NCBI RefSeq assembly: GCF_018873765.1 | Contig: NC_057925.1 | Coordinates: 60,338,970 to 60,402,969 of the forward strand | Length of the DNA stretch: 64,000 nucleotides | Origin: Telopea speciosissima | Taxonomy: Eukaryota > Streptophyta > Magnoliopsida > Proteales > Proteaceae | Direction: 5' to 3' | In this document: positions 1 through 11,879 of the stretch, in pieces | How positions within the stretch are numbered: position 1 is the first letter of the stretch | How the letters are laid out: every line of letters begins with the position of its first letter | Notes under the pieces: generated by a model | What the model was told of the DNA's origin: nothing | The model's input: only the letters and a program-made list of their open reading frames with translations | The model's database searches: none | Program-made: the position numbers and the translations under genes

Positions 1-77
1 CAGACAAATTGAGGAGATATTTTTCCCCCTCTCTCCCTTCCCTTACATTTAGGGTCTCTCTTCCTTCCCTTACATAT

Positions 78-651
78 AAGGGGTTAATCGATCGGTTCAA
101 TCTGGCTTCGATCGAACTGAATCAATTTCAATTTGAAAATAGGTGAATTCAAAACCAAACCAATAAGGAAAGGTTGGGTTTCAATCGATTTTGGTTCTCT
201 TATTGGTTTATTATTGATTCAATAGCAGATTTGGTCCACTTTTGATTTGATTTACCATGTTTTATATATACAAAAAGGATTATCATTGTTTGGTTACAAA
301 GCATACGCTAGTGTCTCCTTATGTCCATCTCTCTCCTCCTCCCTTATGAAATTATATATCTACCCTCTATTGTTGAGGAGGAGAGACAGACAGGGAGGTG
401 CTAGCGTATGTTACATAAACTGACAGCGTTTTTTTTTATGATTTTCGGGTTGGTATCTATTTCATATCAGTTTGAGGGTTCGGTTTATATCCAATTTTCC
501 ATATTGTGTGCGGTTTTGGTCGGTTTCAGTACGGTCTGGTTTCACAATATCACAATCCGAAACCAAACCAATAGGGCATCAATTCATTCGATTCGGGCTT
601 TTCGATCGATTCGGACTGGTTCATCGGTCCGGAATAGGGTTTCGACACTCC
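78..651. repeat. Degenerate TIR-type repeat, interrupted by a foldback element
   Basis: The stretch is built from shuffled short words such as cggttc, gattcgg and aaccaaacc on both strands. This style is common in plant non-autonomous hAT-like elements. The left end reads aaggggttaatcgatcgg and the right end ggtttcgacactcct, which are only weakly inverted copies. The element is split by the foldback at 301-410. ORFs of up to 118 codons here follow the repeat words and look non-coding. Exact ends and target duplication are not resolved. Confidence 0.4.
301..410. mobile_element. Foldback MITE, family A
   Basis: The left arm gcatacgctagtg and the right arm gtgctagcgtatg are inverted copies. They continue inward as a CT-rich tract facing a GA-rich tract, tctctctcctcctccc against gaggaggagagac. 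The arrangement matches the second member at 4,089-4,206, so this is a family rather than a chance palindrome. TTACA occurs on both sides (294-298 and 411-415) but does not abut the left arm exactly. Confidence 0.6.
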
Positions 652-689
652 TCCTTCAAGTCTTCTCGTCTCCGTTTATCTTTGTTGTT

Positions 690-1019
690 TCCAAAGATCA
701 CATACTTTCTCCATTAAATTCATACTCCTCTCCGTCTAATGTTACAGCCATCAATACAAACTGACACCTCTGGGTTTAGGGTATTGTGACGCTGTGTTCC
801 ATCTCCAACAGATTCAGAGAAACTGGGTTTTATGCGGGAGAGGGAGAGAGGTACAATTTTTTTTTATATTGTATTGTAAATGGTGAATCTTGTGTTTAGA
901 ATGTCTTAAATTTTGTGTGGTCTGCATGGTGTTGTTGAAATTCGTTTAATATGACTCTTTTTAACTGAGACCTTGGGAACTATTTTTCTGTTGTTGCAGA
1001 ATCATCTTTAATTGTTTGA
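690..1019 (+). repeat. Partial duplicate of the AT-hook gene leader
   Basis: Two blocks match the 5' region of the AT-hook gene. Block 690-850 matches about 9,888-10,039, and block 875-1,019 matches about 10,868-11,014. Long identical runs are visible, for example catcaatacaaactgaca and cagattcagagaaactgg. The roughly 830 bp that separate the blocks in the downstream copy are missing here. The second block stops just past the intron acceptor (ttgttgcag). It may serve as leader for the release factor gene that starts at 1,333; that is an inference. Confidence 0.8.
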
Positions 1020-1332
1020 AATTATTTGGCCTGTTACCAAACACACCCTGAAGAATTTTTCTGGCCTGTGCTTTCCCACTCTCAAACCGGCTTAACCCAG
1101 TGAGAGGGGGAGGATTTTCATGTCGACGACAGTGTCCATGATTCTGTGTCTTTTTTTTCTTCTCTATGCAACTCTGTACAACCCTAGTTCAAAATCTTAA
1201 TTATCTGCTATTGAAGCTAAACCTTTAGATTTATTTATTTCTTTCTTCAGAATTTCTGCTGTTCTTACTAAATCAAACTCTCCTGAATTTGATCGTTTTG
1301 GGTGAACTCTTCTCCCTGTCATTTGTTGCAAA

Positions 1333-4300
1333 ATGGGATTTTTTCCAAATTTGATAAAAACATCATATAATATATCATTATTTCTCCCTCAAAATTTTAG
1401 AAGTAGAATTCAGAAGCTCTCCCTTCTCATCTCCTGTCTCCCTAAATCAAAGAAAACTTCCATTGTCCAAACAACGAATTCCCAGTCCACGGTTCCTTCT
1501 GGGTTTAGGGTTTTGCAGCATATTTTGGCCTTTTCTTCTCCAGAGATCCGAACCATAAAAATCCCAACTTCTCTTCATGGCCTCCTCGTTCCTTCAACTG
1601 GTGTTCACTGTTGGTTCAGTTCTCAGGCCTCTACCGTACCCAGGACTTCTGATGGCCTAACTGTCGCCGGTATTGTCGCTGGTCAATGGCCAATACTTGA
1701 TGAGAACGAAGGAGATTGGAAGAGCCATGCAGCAGCCATCGCTCAATCAATTCAGCTAATTAAGAAGCGGTTACAGGTGCAACTGGAAGCTACCCTCATT
1801 TGCAAATTTTAAATTCTGTCAAGGAAGAACTCATATTATTTCTTCTGATGGATTCACCTTATTATTTGCTTAAGACCCAGAATTTAAATTTCATGAATTT
1901 TTTCCCCTTATGTCGTGATTGTATGGTAGCAGTGGAAGAAGATGGTAGTTAGGTTGGAAATGCTATCCGTGGAGCTGAATAAGGCTAACCTTTGGGATGA
2001 TCCAGTTCATGCTGGAAAGATTAGCCGCGAGCATGGATCACTCATGGGAAAGATGAAAGAGGTGAATGGATTTGAGCGAGAATTGCTCGAGCACATTGAT
2101 ATGCTAAAGCTTGCACGAGAAGAGACCGATGGAGAGCTGGAATCGGTGGGCTCTCGCTCTTGCTTCTAGGCATGTATTCCATTTGCTTCTTATTATTTGC
2201 TAATATTCCTCTTTTATTTTAGAAGTTTGTGGAGGAATTACCTGAACTTGATTGAAAGAATTCCACAAAAGAACTAATTTATATCTGTGCTCTCAGCTAT
2301 GTGGTTTGAACCAACTCATATTTGAAACAAGACATCCATTTTCCTGGAACATCAAAACTACTGTCAATCTTTGGATTTGATTTCACAAATTTATCTCATT
2401 GCCTCTGTTCCTCTGTTATTATTGTAAGACCAGCAAGACCTTATTATATTTCCACTCAAAGACCTATTGCTCGTTAGTAAAGCCTGTTTCCAAGTCAGAT
2501 CACGCATGTGCTCGAGATTGATAGTGGTCACATAGAAAGCATTATTAGTCAATGCATCTAGAGTTCATTAGCCCTGATCTGATTGTTATTTGGCAAATCC
2601 TTTCTTAACCCAAGCCAAATATTGGCTTATTTTTTACGAGTGACATTCTTGTTTTGTAAGGATCTATTGGCTACTAGGGCAAGATTATGCAGAACCATTT
2701 GTGTTTGCTTTTAAATTCTAATAATTTAAAGTAATATTGATATGTTAAAGCATTACTGCTGATTACTTTTAGGTTATTTTGTACTTGATTTGAATTTTTT
2801 TTGTTCTGACTGAAATGTAAGAATTCTTTTTCTTCTTTGGTAGGAATGCCTGAGAGCTTTACTAACGATGAGGAGGAGTGTGAAGGAGAAAGAGCTTGAA
2901 GCTTTGTTAGCTGGGGAACAGGATTCTTGTTCTTGCTTCATAGAGGTGATGTTTAAAATTGTTGTTGAAATAGTCTTCTTGTGTTCATTAATTTCTTTGT
3001 TTTGTCGGGTATTTTCAAACATCATTTCTTACATAAAACATGGTCATATCCTTCTTAGCCTGTACTTTGGAGCACTGACATGGTGTAACAAATCATCATT
3101 AAGTGGAGCAAGTTGGAAAATATCTGACAGTCATTTATGCCAGTGAAATTCTGATATGCATGAACTCTTCCAAGTTTGGTTTAATTAAATTTGATGCCAC
3201 ACTATATTTTAATATTGTTATCGGTACCTGATGCAGGTTCAAGCAGGAGCTGGGGGTACAGAAAGCATGGACTGGGCTGCCATGGTCATGAGCATGTATA
3301 AATTGTGGGCTCAACGCCACAGATACGGAGTCACTGTTGTGGATGAGATGCCCGGTGAGATTGCAGGAATTAAGGTTCAATTCCAGACCTCCTATCTCGA
3401 CCGTTCTTAATTTTGTTTGAACATCTGAGAGTATGCTTTTAACAGAATACTCTGTCTATGATCACCGAATAGAAGCATTGATTTGATTGTGAAAGCAAAT
3501 ATATGTAAGAAGGATGTCAATAACAAGAGAAAACCCTTAGAGGTTGACCATACTGATATTTCCAGGGAAAGAAAAACAAAACAAATGAGATTGTTCAAGC
3601 TGGGTGTTTAGGAAACAACAAATCCTACTGTGTAAGAAAAACTTTCATTGACTGTTTTCATTCTATTTGAATATCCAGGGCGAAGCATGTCAGCATATGC
3701 TGCTTAACCAAAAGTCATAATGCTAAAATGATCCTGACCCTCTAATCTATGACTTAACCTTTTTCTCCTTCCTTTTGGACTTCCCCCATTTTTTTGGGAC
3801 TCGCTCGAGAGTTTAATTTGGCTAGATGTTTTGGTTCATTTGAAGATATCATTTTTGTGGCAGTACAGTTTCTTGGTCAGGTACATCATATAGTCTCAGA
3901 CTGAAACTGGTTGCCTGTTGCGTTTGACTTCCTTATTTCTTTCAGGCCTTCCACTAGTACTCTCAACAACTCATCTCTGCCAGTACCACTTTTGGTCCAG
4001 ATGCTAATCATCATAATTATTCTAAATTAATTTTTTTATACATACTTCTTGTAAATTAATATTGGGAAAAAGATCTCTGTCTGGGAGGGTAGCCTACGCC
4101 AGCACTCTTATGAGCCTAACTCTCTCCTCCCCATGTGAAAAGACACCTCTGCCCCCTTATTTTAAGGAGGAGAGAGATAGACACATGGGAGTGCTGGCGT
4201 AGGCTACACTCTCGTACAGAAAACTGCTTCCCATTAATATTATATGTATTTAGAATTTCTGAAGGACAAACTATGGTGGAAGTTATCTAAATCCTAAGTC

Positions 4301-5136
4301 GGTCTCATTTTCAGCGTGCAACGATCAAGGTTGATGGTGAATATGCATTTGGTTATGCCAAAGCAGAAGTTGGGGTACACAGATTGGTGCGAATTTCACC
4401 TTTTGACAGTGGAAAGCGCCGGCATACTTCTTTTGCTGCTGTAGCTGTAATTCCCATCTTGGCTGATACTGTATCTTATTTTCAAATTAATGAATCTGAT
4501 CTCCGCATTGAGCGGTTCCGTGCCGGAGGAGCTGGTGGCCAGCATGTTAACACAACCGAAAGTGCAGTCAGAATAGTTCACATTCCTACTGGAGTTACTG
4601 CCACCTGTCAAAATGAAAGGTAGACAAGAACCATTTCTCATTTGCATGTATACTGATCATAGAACTGAAAGATCAAATTGCTTCTCATGTAAATGGAGAA
4701 CATATGCACCTGTTCTCCATCTTTTTACCTCTTGAGTACAGAATTTGATTTAGTGTGAAAGCAGGTCACAACATCAGAATAAGGCTATGGCAATGTCTGT
4801 GCTTCAGTCTCGGTTAAACCAGCTCGAGATGGCCCGTCAAGCGCAGTTGAATGCTCAGCATACACAGTCCCTCACTGAAATTAGTTGGGGCAACCAGATA
4901 CGGACTTATGTTCTCCATGTATGCGTCTTTATAGTAATTCCCTTCATAGAATGCTTTGCCACTAATTTAACTTATTACTCACTAACTGCTCCTTTGTGTA
5001 GCCCTATCGCATGGTCAAGGATCTTCGAACAAATTATGAGGTCTCTGATCCTGATTCTGTTCTTGAAGGTGATCTTGATGGATTCATCTTGAGCTTCCTA
5101 TCTGCTTCTTTGGATAAAAATGAGGATAACCGATAA
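1333..5136 (+). CDS. Organellar peptide chain release factor 2 (RF2/PrfB type)
   Basis: This class I release factor reads UGA/UAA in an organelle and triggers peptidyl-tRNA hydrolysis. I read seven exons with GT-AG junctions: 1333-1776, 1933-2145, 2844-2945, 3237-3374, 4315-4619, 4765-4918 and 5002-5136, giving 496 aa. Residues 1-120 are Ser/Arg-rich and look like a mitochondrial transit peptide. The RF-1 domain follows, with the GAGGTE signature in exon 4. The stop-codon recognition tripeptide SPF is near residues 327-329, and the catalytic GGQ is at about 373-375 in [11 protein letters not shown]. The 3' end carries the conserved [10 protein letters not shown] stretch. Both key motifs are intact, unlike the plant PrfB3 proteins that lost GGQ. 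The closest plant type is probably the mitochondrial PrfB2 group. The start is the first ATG of the exon-1 frame. Introns 4 and 5 carry no coding sequence; the foldback 4089-4206 lies in intron 4. Confidence 0.93.
4089..4206. mobile_element. Foldback MITE, family A, inside an RF2 intron
   Basis: It has perfect 19-bp terminal inverted repeats, gtagcctacgccagcactc and its complement. Inside, a CT-rich arm faces a GA-rich arm as in the 301-410 element. It lies in the intron between exons 3237-3374 and 4315-4619 of the release factor gene, about 110 bp before the acceptor. No clear target duplication flanks it. Confidence 0.75.
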
Positions 5137-5624
5137 AGAGGTCCGAATTCTCAATAGTATTCCTTTTGGGAAGTCCACCCATGGTAGATGCTTAAATTTT
5201 GGTATTTAGCACTCAATACCAATGGTGGGGGTATTAGATGCTTATTAGAGTTGGCCATATTGGCAGTCCCAAGATTGTTCCTCTCCATTGGATCTTGGCA
5301 ATGTGAGTAATATACAGGCATTTGTATGAAATTAGGAATTCCATAAACTTCTCAATTGGTGGAAGAATTTACTCAAACAGAACCAGTACTTCTTGTTTCT
5401 AGCTTCTATTAGTCTTCAATCCTCACTTCAGCAAAAGGTATTAAATTTGATATGTTTTTTTATTATTTAATTATTACCACAGTAATTTTTTCTGGTTTCT
5501 GATATGTTATGAATTCTGTAACAAACTTGTGCATATGATTGCATTTGATATTTAATCCTTCTGAACTGTAACTTCTTCCCTTAAGACTCATGCCACATTT
5601 AAGATGATATATATATTTTGGGTT
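5137..5624. other. 3' flank of the RF2 gene
   Basis: This AT-rich 3'UTR and intergenic DNA follows the stop codon at 5,136. I see no open frame with protein similarity. A clear polyadenylation site cannot be chosen among several AATAAA-like words. Confidence 0.4.
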
Positions 5625-5813
5625 AAAGAATGCCACCCGGTGTTGTGCAAGGTGTGGACACTGCGCCTAGACACAACTGGGCGTGAAATGACCGTCCAGC
5701 CCCCCCCATGACGCCTGGAATTTCCGCCTTTCCAGGGGGTCTGGCGGTCATTCACACCCAGCTGTGTCTAGGCGCAGGGTCTATGCCTTGTACAGCACCG
5801 GTTAACGTTCTTT
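5625..5813. mobile_element. Foldback MITE, family B
   Basis: It is a near-complete palindrome with arms of about 70 bp. The left arm includes ccggtgttgtgcaaggtgtg and gcgcctagacacaactgggc; the right arm holds their complements with a few mismatches. The centre contains a C run. The inner arm carries ggcggtcatt, also seen in the elements at 7,691 and 9,345. It is GC-rich against AT-rich flanks. Confidence 0.7.
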
Positions 5814-6129
5814 ATCCCAGATATTTAAATGGAGGAACATTGTCTTCAATACACAAATTAAGTACATTTTATCAGTCTCTACTTCTCATGGTTTTCATTT
5901 GTGAGCCTCCAGGCAGTTCAAAGATACTTTTTCGATAGAAATAAGGGGAAAGCTTTTCTACACCGGTGATTGAAGGGTCAGCGACCAATAAGGTCATTAA
6001 ACATCCTATAATCGTTTGTAATACCCTCTCCTGCTCATCCGAAGGCTGTAGTCAAGGTATTTTCCCATGACCGTAGCTGAAGGAAAACTTGGTCCTAGAA
6101 ATAATACAATAATTTTCAATTGGGTTGCT

Positions 6130-6249
6130 GTTCTCTATGTCGCAGCGTAGCCTGTGCTCAAGCACATGAGGGTGGGCGCAATGACCACCCTGCCCTCTGC
6201 ACAGGTTGCCCATGTGCCTGGGCGCAAGCTGCATTGCGGCACAGAGAAT
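6130..6249. mobile_element. Foldback MITE, family C
   Basis: The inverted arms are gttctctatgtcgcagcgta on the left and cattgcggcacagagaa on the right. They continue through agcacatgag facing catgtgcctggg. The core gcgcaatgaccaccctgccc recalls the centre of families B and D. No coding sequence is present. Confidence 0.6.
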
Positions 6250-7690
6250 ATTCTCCCTTTTCAATTATTGAGAAAGAACATCATTAATCGCGACTGGCAG
6301 AGGGCATGCTAGCACGCTCGATCTCTATCTCTGTCCTCATATGAATGACCTCTGTGCCTCCTTGTTTACAAAGCTGTTGCATCAGTACTCCTCAGGGGCT
6401 CTCTCTGTCCGTATGCTCCACTGGTTGTTGAGAGATCCCACATGGAGCCATAAGTATATAATAAAAAAGAGAATAAGGTGAGGGATCTCCATGCTAGTGG
6501 CACAGCCTGTGTTTCCGAAGAAAGAGAAAAAAATTGGGTAAATCGAGTTCGTACTGTTGGATGAAGCATCTTCCACGTGTTGAGTTCTCTAGCCCGAACC
6601 GCCAAACATCACAAGATGAAGGACTTGCAGAGGATACCTCTATGTGAGAGAGACTTCTCATTCTCACTGTCTCACACTGCTAAAATAGAGAACATTTTGC
6701 CAAGAGAATATTAAGTAGTGTCCATCGCTATCCCTCTAAATTGTCTGTTTATTTTTTCCAAACAGGTCAGGTCAACATTCCTATTGGAATTGGTCTGCCA
6801 CTCCCCCATCTCGCTCCAGTGGTTATCCCTTGCGTACTCTAATGCTACTTTTACTGCCTTCGTTGTCCTTGAGGGGCTTGTGAAGCTGTCGGCATGGAAA
6901 CCAATAAAGGTTGTACTCAATGCACAAGGCTTCCGCGTTTAGCAGGGTCTGAGGAAGGTCAAACCAATACGGCGCAACAAAAAATTGCTTTCCTTAAGAC
7001 TTAAGAGGTCTCTGTAATGTGCGATTGTTGTGCTGGTGAGAAGGAACAAATAAGCAAAAGCCAAAGCAGTTATACTTACCAAACACCAACCTCGGTAGAT
7101 TTTTTAGTATGGAAAGCGATTTCACAATGTTTCCCATCATCCACCCATTCAAAATTTAAAGGTAGTTAGAGAATAAAAGGAGGGGCTTTTGCTTGCTCTT
7201 AAAGCCAAAACCCATGAAAAGCACATTGTGACCATGGACTGGGCAGGGCTGTGATTGTGATTTTCAGGCCCAAGATCGGGCTCAGGCTGGCCCGTGCCTG
7301 AGTTAAGACCTCAATTTAAACCCAACCCAACCTCAATTCCCTCTGACACCGTGAGTAGTGTCGGGCATTGGAAGGGGTATTTAGGAAATTTTATAAGGGG
7401 TTGTTACAGTAATATGGAGAGGGAGGGGGCATGTAGTTTTGGGGGTCGTTATCGTTTAAACCAATTCATAGACCATTTTACCCTCAATAGATAGAGACAC
7501 CACTGATTCGTATCGCTATCATATTGGTATCAATTTTTTAAGATAGTGATACAAATAGACCGATATGCCAATACGATACCGATACTTAATAGCATGGCAC
7601 ATATCATCATTTAAGTGGGGAAAAAACATATTATTATAACAATGTCAAAAAAGAGTTTCCACCAACACCGGACCTACTAGCTCTTATAAA
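6250..7690. other. Intergenic DNA without a recognisable gene
   Basis: The short ORFs here (up to about 80 codons) overlap on both strands and resemble no family I know. 6,300-6,360 looks like half of a family A foldback (gctagcacgctcgatctcta). 7,500-7,600 is a degenerate repeat of gtatcg/cgatac words, similar to 8,990-9,180. Confidence 0.4.
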
Positions 7691-7870
7691 TGGATCTAGA
7701 TCTCGCTGAGCTGCTCGGCAGGACCGTGCTGCCAAGACACAACGAGATGCACAATTATCACCTTAGCCCTGCTCTAGTGCCTTGTCCGAGTGGGGGTAAG
7801 GCAGTCATTGCACGCCTCGCTGTGTCTTGACAGCACGGTCCTATCGGGCAGCTCGGCAGTAGAGGATTCA
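7691..7870. mobile_element. Foldback MITE, family D, copy 1
   Basis: The arms of about 75 bp are inverted copies: gagctgctcggcaggaccgt on the left against acggtcctatcgggcagctc on the right, and gccaagacacaacgag against ctgtgtcttgac. The centre gagtgggggtaaggcagtca is shared with the copy at 9,345-9,530. Confidence 0.75.
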
Positions 7871-9344
7871 AATGCCATATAAACCCGGTTCATCCCTGTG
7901 GTTCACAAATCCCCCTAATTCAGATCCGACATGGAATATCCAACAACACAAGGATATTCCTGTAATTTAAGTAGCAGCATAATTCCAAATTTCAAATTTG
8001 TTTGAACTTTCAAAATTTAAGGATTAGGGCAAGCATATGCACAAGAGTATCCAACCATTGGATCTAGATCGATGTGAATGATTTCATAAGGTGATTGGAA
8101 GGATCCAACGGTCTTGACTTACTATTGTCTCAAATCTACACCCTCTCTTCTATCCTTGTGTGTTACACAACATCAAACACCCTTGACTGAGTGAATGTTA
8201 ATATTTCCCCACAGACCTCATCAATAAGATCATGTCGGATTTGAAATTTGAACATGGCCCCTCATTTTATTTTTTATTTATTATCAAGAACTCAATGGTT
8301 TGGCATATAATAAATTATAAATGTTTATGGGAAAAGAATTGCCACGTCAATGTGTAGATGTATTAATATACGCTCTCTCATCTCTCATCCGTGAACCTTA
8401 CATTTTCTCTCCTTAATAAAAAAACCCACTGTTTGGATGTTTCGAATTTCCACCTCCTCATTGTTGGGAAACTGTATTTTGGCGTGCATTAATCCCTCTC
8501 CCAATGTTTATACTTTGGGTGAGAGATGGCTGTTTGGTCGTGTAAGGCCAATGTGAGTATGCACAAGTACTTCAACATGGATGGGATTTTGTTTTTTCAA
8601 GAGGGGCTGCCAGTAGTTCTGTGCACTCCTGTTTAGCTACAAGCAATGTTCATTTTCCCTTATACCCCTCTCACATGGGCATGCAAAATTGGCTCAACTA
8701 CTGGCATAATAGGCAAGAGATCGATGCTTGGTCACGTAGCTTCTCCATTAGGGGCAATGAGAACTCACAAGGACAGCAACAGAGATGGGATTTTTAATTT
8801 AAGAGGGGCTAGGCGGTAGTTTTGCGCACTGCTATGTAGCCACATGACCAAGCAACAACGTTCTTTTGCCCTTATACCCCTTTCACATGGGTATGCAAAA
8901 AAGACCATCCCACCCTTGCTGGTTGATACCTATGCACACCTTGCCATTGGCCCAGCCGCTAGCATAATGGTCACGTGACCAAGCAACGTTCTTTGTCCCA
9001 TACTTTATCACCATCAATACTAATATTGATATGGATTGATCGTATCAAGTCATATTGGATCATTGTGCCCCTCAAAAACATTGATAAAGATTTTTTTTTA
9101 CCATTTTGCCCTCCCCTATTTCAGTACCACCAATATGATATCAATCAAGTATCAGTATCGGCCATAGATCAACTTATTCGATCTTTATACCTAAAACCAT
9201 GTGTACTTATCCACGGATGAAAAAGCATTAAAATTCTCTCTCTCATTGAACGAAGTTCTTAAACTACCCCTACCTTCTCATCACATTGTCATTACTCCTT
9301 CACCCCCACCCCCCCCCCCCACCCCTCTCGGTGGACTAGAAAAC
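7871..9344. repeat. Intergenic DNA with a diverged direct duplication
   Basis: Two diverged direct copies lie at about 8,590-8,700 and 8,805-8,905. Each contains gtagtt-tg-gcactc, then catt or cgttctttt, then ccttatacccct, tcacatggg and atgcaaaa. 8,990-9,180 is rich in gatatc/gatcgtatc words. 9,300-9,325 is a C-rich tract. No gene is visible. Confidence 0.45.
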
Positions 9345-9530
9345 GGATCCGGATCCTCTACTACTGAGCTGCCCCATATTGCCGTACTGCATAGACACAA
9401 TAAGGTGGAAAATGATCGCCTTACCCCTGCCTGAGCGCCTTGCCTAAGTGGGGGTAAGGCGGTCATTTCCTGCCTTCTTGTGTCTGCATAGCACGACAGG
9501 ACAGGGCATAGCTCAGCAGTAGAGGATCCA
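9345..9530. mobile_element. Foldback MITE, family D, copy 2
   Basis: The arms ggatcctctactactgagct and agctcagcagtagaggatcc are near-perfect inverted copies, followed inward by gcatagacacaa facing ttgtgtctgcat. The centre gtgggggtaaggcggtcatt matches the 7,691-7,870 copy. The two copies lie about 1.5 kb apart in the same intergenic region. Confidence 0.8.
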
Positions 9531-9887
9531 AAAACCTAGAAAACCTCTCCCCTTGGTAGAATATACATAAAATACATACATATACATGATATATACGTAA
9601 GGTAGAGTCAAATATCTTGACGAAATTCCTGATTTATATGTGAAATTTCATTTCAGTCCCTAATGGAAATTAATAGTCATTATTTTTCAGTCTTTCTATT
9701 AAAAGGCCAATAAACAAATATCTCATCGCCTCTCTCTCGCTCTCTCTCCCCTTACAGTCTTCTCTTCTCCGTTTCTTTGCTATGTGGGTAGCTCTTGAAA
9801 CCCAGATGGTAGAGAGCAACCTCTTCAACTCTAACGTATTTCTGAATAGTTTTTCGCTTATCTGATCTGGGTTCTTATTGTTCGTTC

Positions 9888-11042
9888 GAAAGATCATACT
9901 TTCTCCATTAAATCCGTACTCCTTTCCATCTACTGTTACAGCCATCAATACAAACTGACATCTCTTGGTTTGGGGTATTGGGAGGCTGTATCCTTTCTCC
10001 AACAGATTCAGAGAAACTGGATTTTATGCGGGAGATGAAGAGAGTTGCAGTTTCTATAAGGTCCGCTTATTTTCTCAGTTCTTACTCATTTTTCATTCAT
10101 TTCCACATTAGAGAGGAAGTTTTATTTTTATTTTATTTATTCCTTTCGTCTATCTGTGATAGTTATCGTTTCGCCAACGGGTATTTGGGTTTCTGAAGCT
10201 AATTGTTTTGTGTCCAGCGGGCAGTTTTAGTTCTTATCCATTTTATTTGTTCAATGATTTTTCCCCTTTTTATACAACTATTGAAAGTGAAATTAGTTAT
10301 AAAGGATGGATTTGTAGTCATTTTGCTGCTAAAGTTTATATCTTTCTCTGTTTTTGGTATGCATTTCGATTCAGTGGGCTTTTAGGAGATTTTTTGCAAG
10401 GTTTCTTTTCTTCTTTGGAAGAAAGGGGGTGATGGTTTTCTGCAACAATGAGTGTTATTATTGTTATTTTTTCTACTTGCCGTCCTCCTCTTCTCCTTTT
10501 GTTGTCCCTATTGGGGTTTTCAAGCCATATTGAAGATCTTAGATGTTTCCGGGAAACGCTTAGATTATGGATTGCTTTCCCTTCCTAACTATTTTCTCGC
10601 CCTACTTCTGAATCTAAAACAAAGTTGTAGCCTTTTTTCCTTTACAATGAAATTTTCCATGTTTTATTTTGAGAATGATTCTGGTTAGTTCATTTAGATA
10701 GTTCTTAAGATATTGTCTAGTTCCTCAAAGATGAATTTTATCTAGTGATACCATGTGGTGGTTTTCAACTTCCAACTGATTGCTTCCTCCCTGCTTTTTT
10801 CCGTCTTTTCTCTCCTAATTTCTGCTGCAGGATATAGATATGATCCTACATCCCCCACTAGCTGTAATGTAAATGGTGAATCTTGTGATCAGGGTGTCTT
10901 ATATTTTGTATGGTCTGCATGGTGTTATTGAAATTCGTTTAATATATGACTCCTTTTTACTGAGACCTTGGGAACCATTTTTTTTTTGTTGCAGAAATCA
11001 TCTTTAATTGTTTGAGCTTTTCTTTTGGAGCATTAGAGGATT
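9888..11042 (+). promoter_or_regulatory. Leader and probable 5'UTR intron of the AT-hook gene
   Basis: CT-rich DNA at 9,720-9,780 precedes a leader that is also duplicated upstream at 690-850. A good acceptor (tttttttgttgcag, ending 10,994) lies 48 bp before the start codon at 11,043. A likely donor is near 10,059 (ataag, then gtccgc), giving a 5'UTR intron of about 0.94 kb. No open frame with similarity lies between them. The structure is inferred from splice consensus and from conservation of both ends in the upstream duplicate. Confidence 0.5.
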
Positions 11043-11456
11043 ATGGGTAGAGGCAGAGGGAAGGGGAAGAAGTTGACTGTTGTTACTAGTCATGAGGATC
11101 CTGGTAGTGGTGGGGAGGAATCACTTCCTGCTTACAAGAGAAGGGGAAGGCCCCAAAAACCACTGAAGGATGAGATAGATGAAGAAGACATTGAGAAGAT
11201 AGAAGAGGAGGATGGGCAGAATGCCAAATCAGGTACCACAAATAAAGAGATGAAAAGTCCATTAGCAGCAGAGAATGGAAAGAAGAGGAAGAGGCATTCA
11301 CAGGCAAAAGAAAATATAGATTCTGTCAAAGAGGAGGACGGTACCGGGACTAGATCAAGTACTGATAACCCGGTCAAGTCCAATGGTTTTAGACAAAATG
11401 GGAATAGGCGTAAGAGCAAGCCCCGAAGAGCTGCTGAAGCTGGCGTTGAGTGTTAG
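11043..11456 (+). CDS. Small basic/acidic AT-hook-like nuclear protein
   Basis: It encodes 137 aa in one exon. The N-terminus MGRGRGKGKK is strongly basic. Residues 32-40 read KRRGRPQKP, with the RGRP core of an AT-hook that binds the minor groove of AT-rich DNA. An acidic stretch follows (DEIDEEDIEKIEEEDG, about 43-58), then a basic patch (KKRKRH, near 80-85) that could be a nuclear localisation signal, a second acidic segment, and a basic C-terminus (RRKSKPRRA). Composition suggests a disordered chromatin-associated protein. I believe similar proteins occur in other plants as uncharacterised proteins, but I cannot name a function. The ATG is the first in frame after the intron acceptor. Antisense ORFs over this exon are shadows. 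Confidence 0.8.
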   Translation: MGRGRGKGKKLTVVTSHEDPGSGGEESLPAYKRRGRPQKPLKDEIDEEDIEKIEEEDGQNAKSGTTNKEMKSPLAAENGKKRKRHSQAKENIDSVKEEDGTGTRSSTDNPVKSNGFRQNGNRRKSKPRRAAEAGVEC

Positions 11457-11879
11457 TGATATTCGGATTAGCCATTGAATGAGTTTCTTCCTTTTTTTCT
11501 TTCTAGATAACTCATGGATCTAAGAATCAATTGTTGTTGGTTCGCCTCTGGTTCTTTATTTTTCATTTTCTTTTGGCCTTGTCGTTTCCTTTTCTTTCCT
11601 TCATTTGTAAGTTTTGATTTGCAGTTCCTTGTTGATGAATGATTTTGTTTGGGAGGTATGGAACAGGCTATATTGCTTCATAATCTTTAATTAAGGTTTT
11701 ACTGTTGGATATTTTCATAAGTCTTGCTATATATATCTATTTGATGTTGCATGCCCTTCTACTAACATCATTGAATTTTGTTTGAATTTTATTTTAAAAA
11801 CATACAGCTGGCTCTATGACATCTCTACATTTCCATTACTCTGCTATGAATTTTATGGTGTGTGTGGTTATCACATCTT
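11457..11879. other. 3' flank of the AT-hook gene
   Basis: This is T-rich 3'UTR and flank with no further reading frame of interest. Several AATAAA-like or TTTGTA-rich stretches could serve polyadenylation, but none stands out. Confidence 0.4.

Noticed and set aside
408..764. 118-codon plus-strand ORF
   Set aside because: It runs through foldback and degenerate repeat sequence and into the duplicated leader; no family motif.
9201..9434. Proline-rich 77-codon ORF
   Set aside because: The proline run is a C homopolymer and the rest lies in a foldback element.
11086..11419. Two minus-strand ORFs of 73 and 95 codons
   Set aside because: They are antisense shadows of the AT-hook protein exon.
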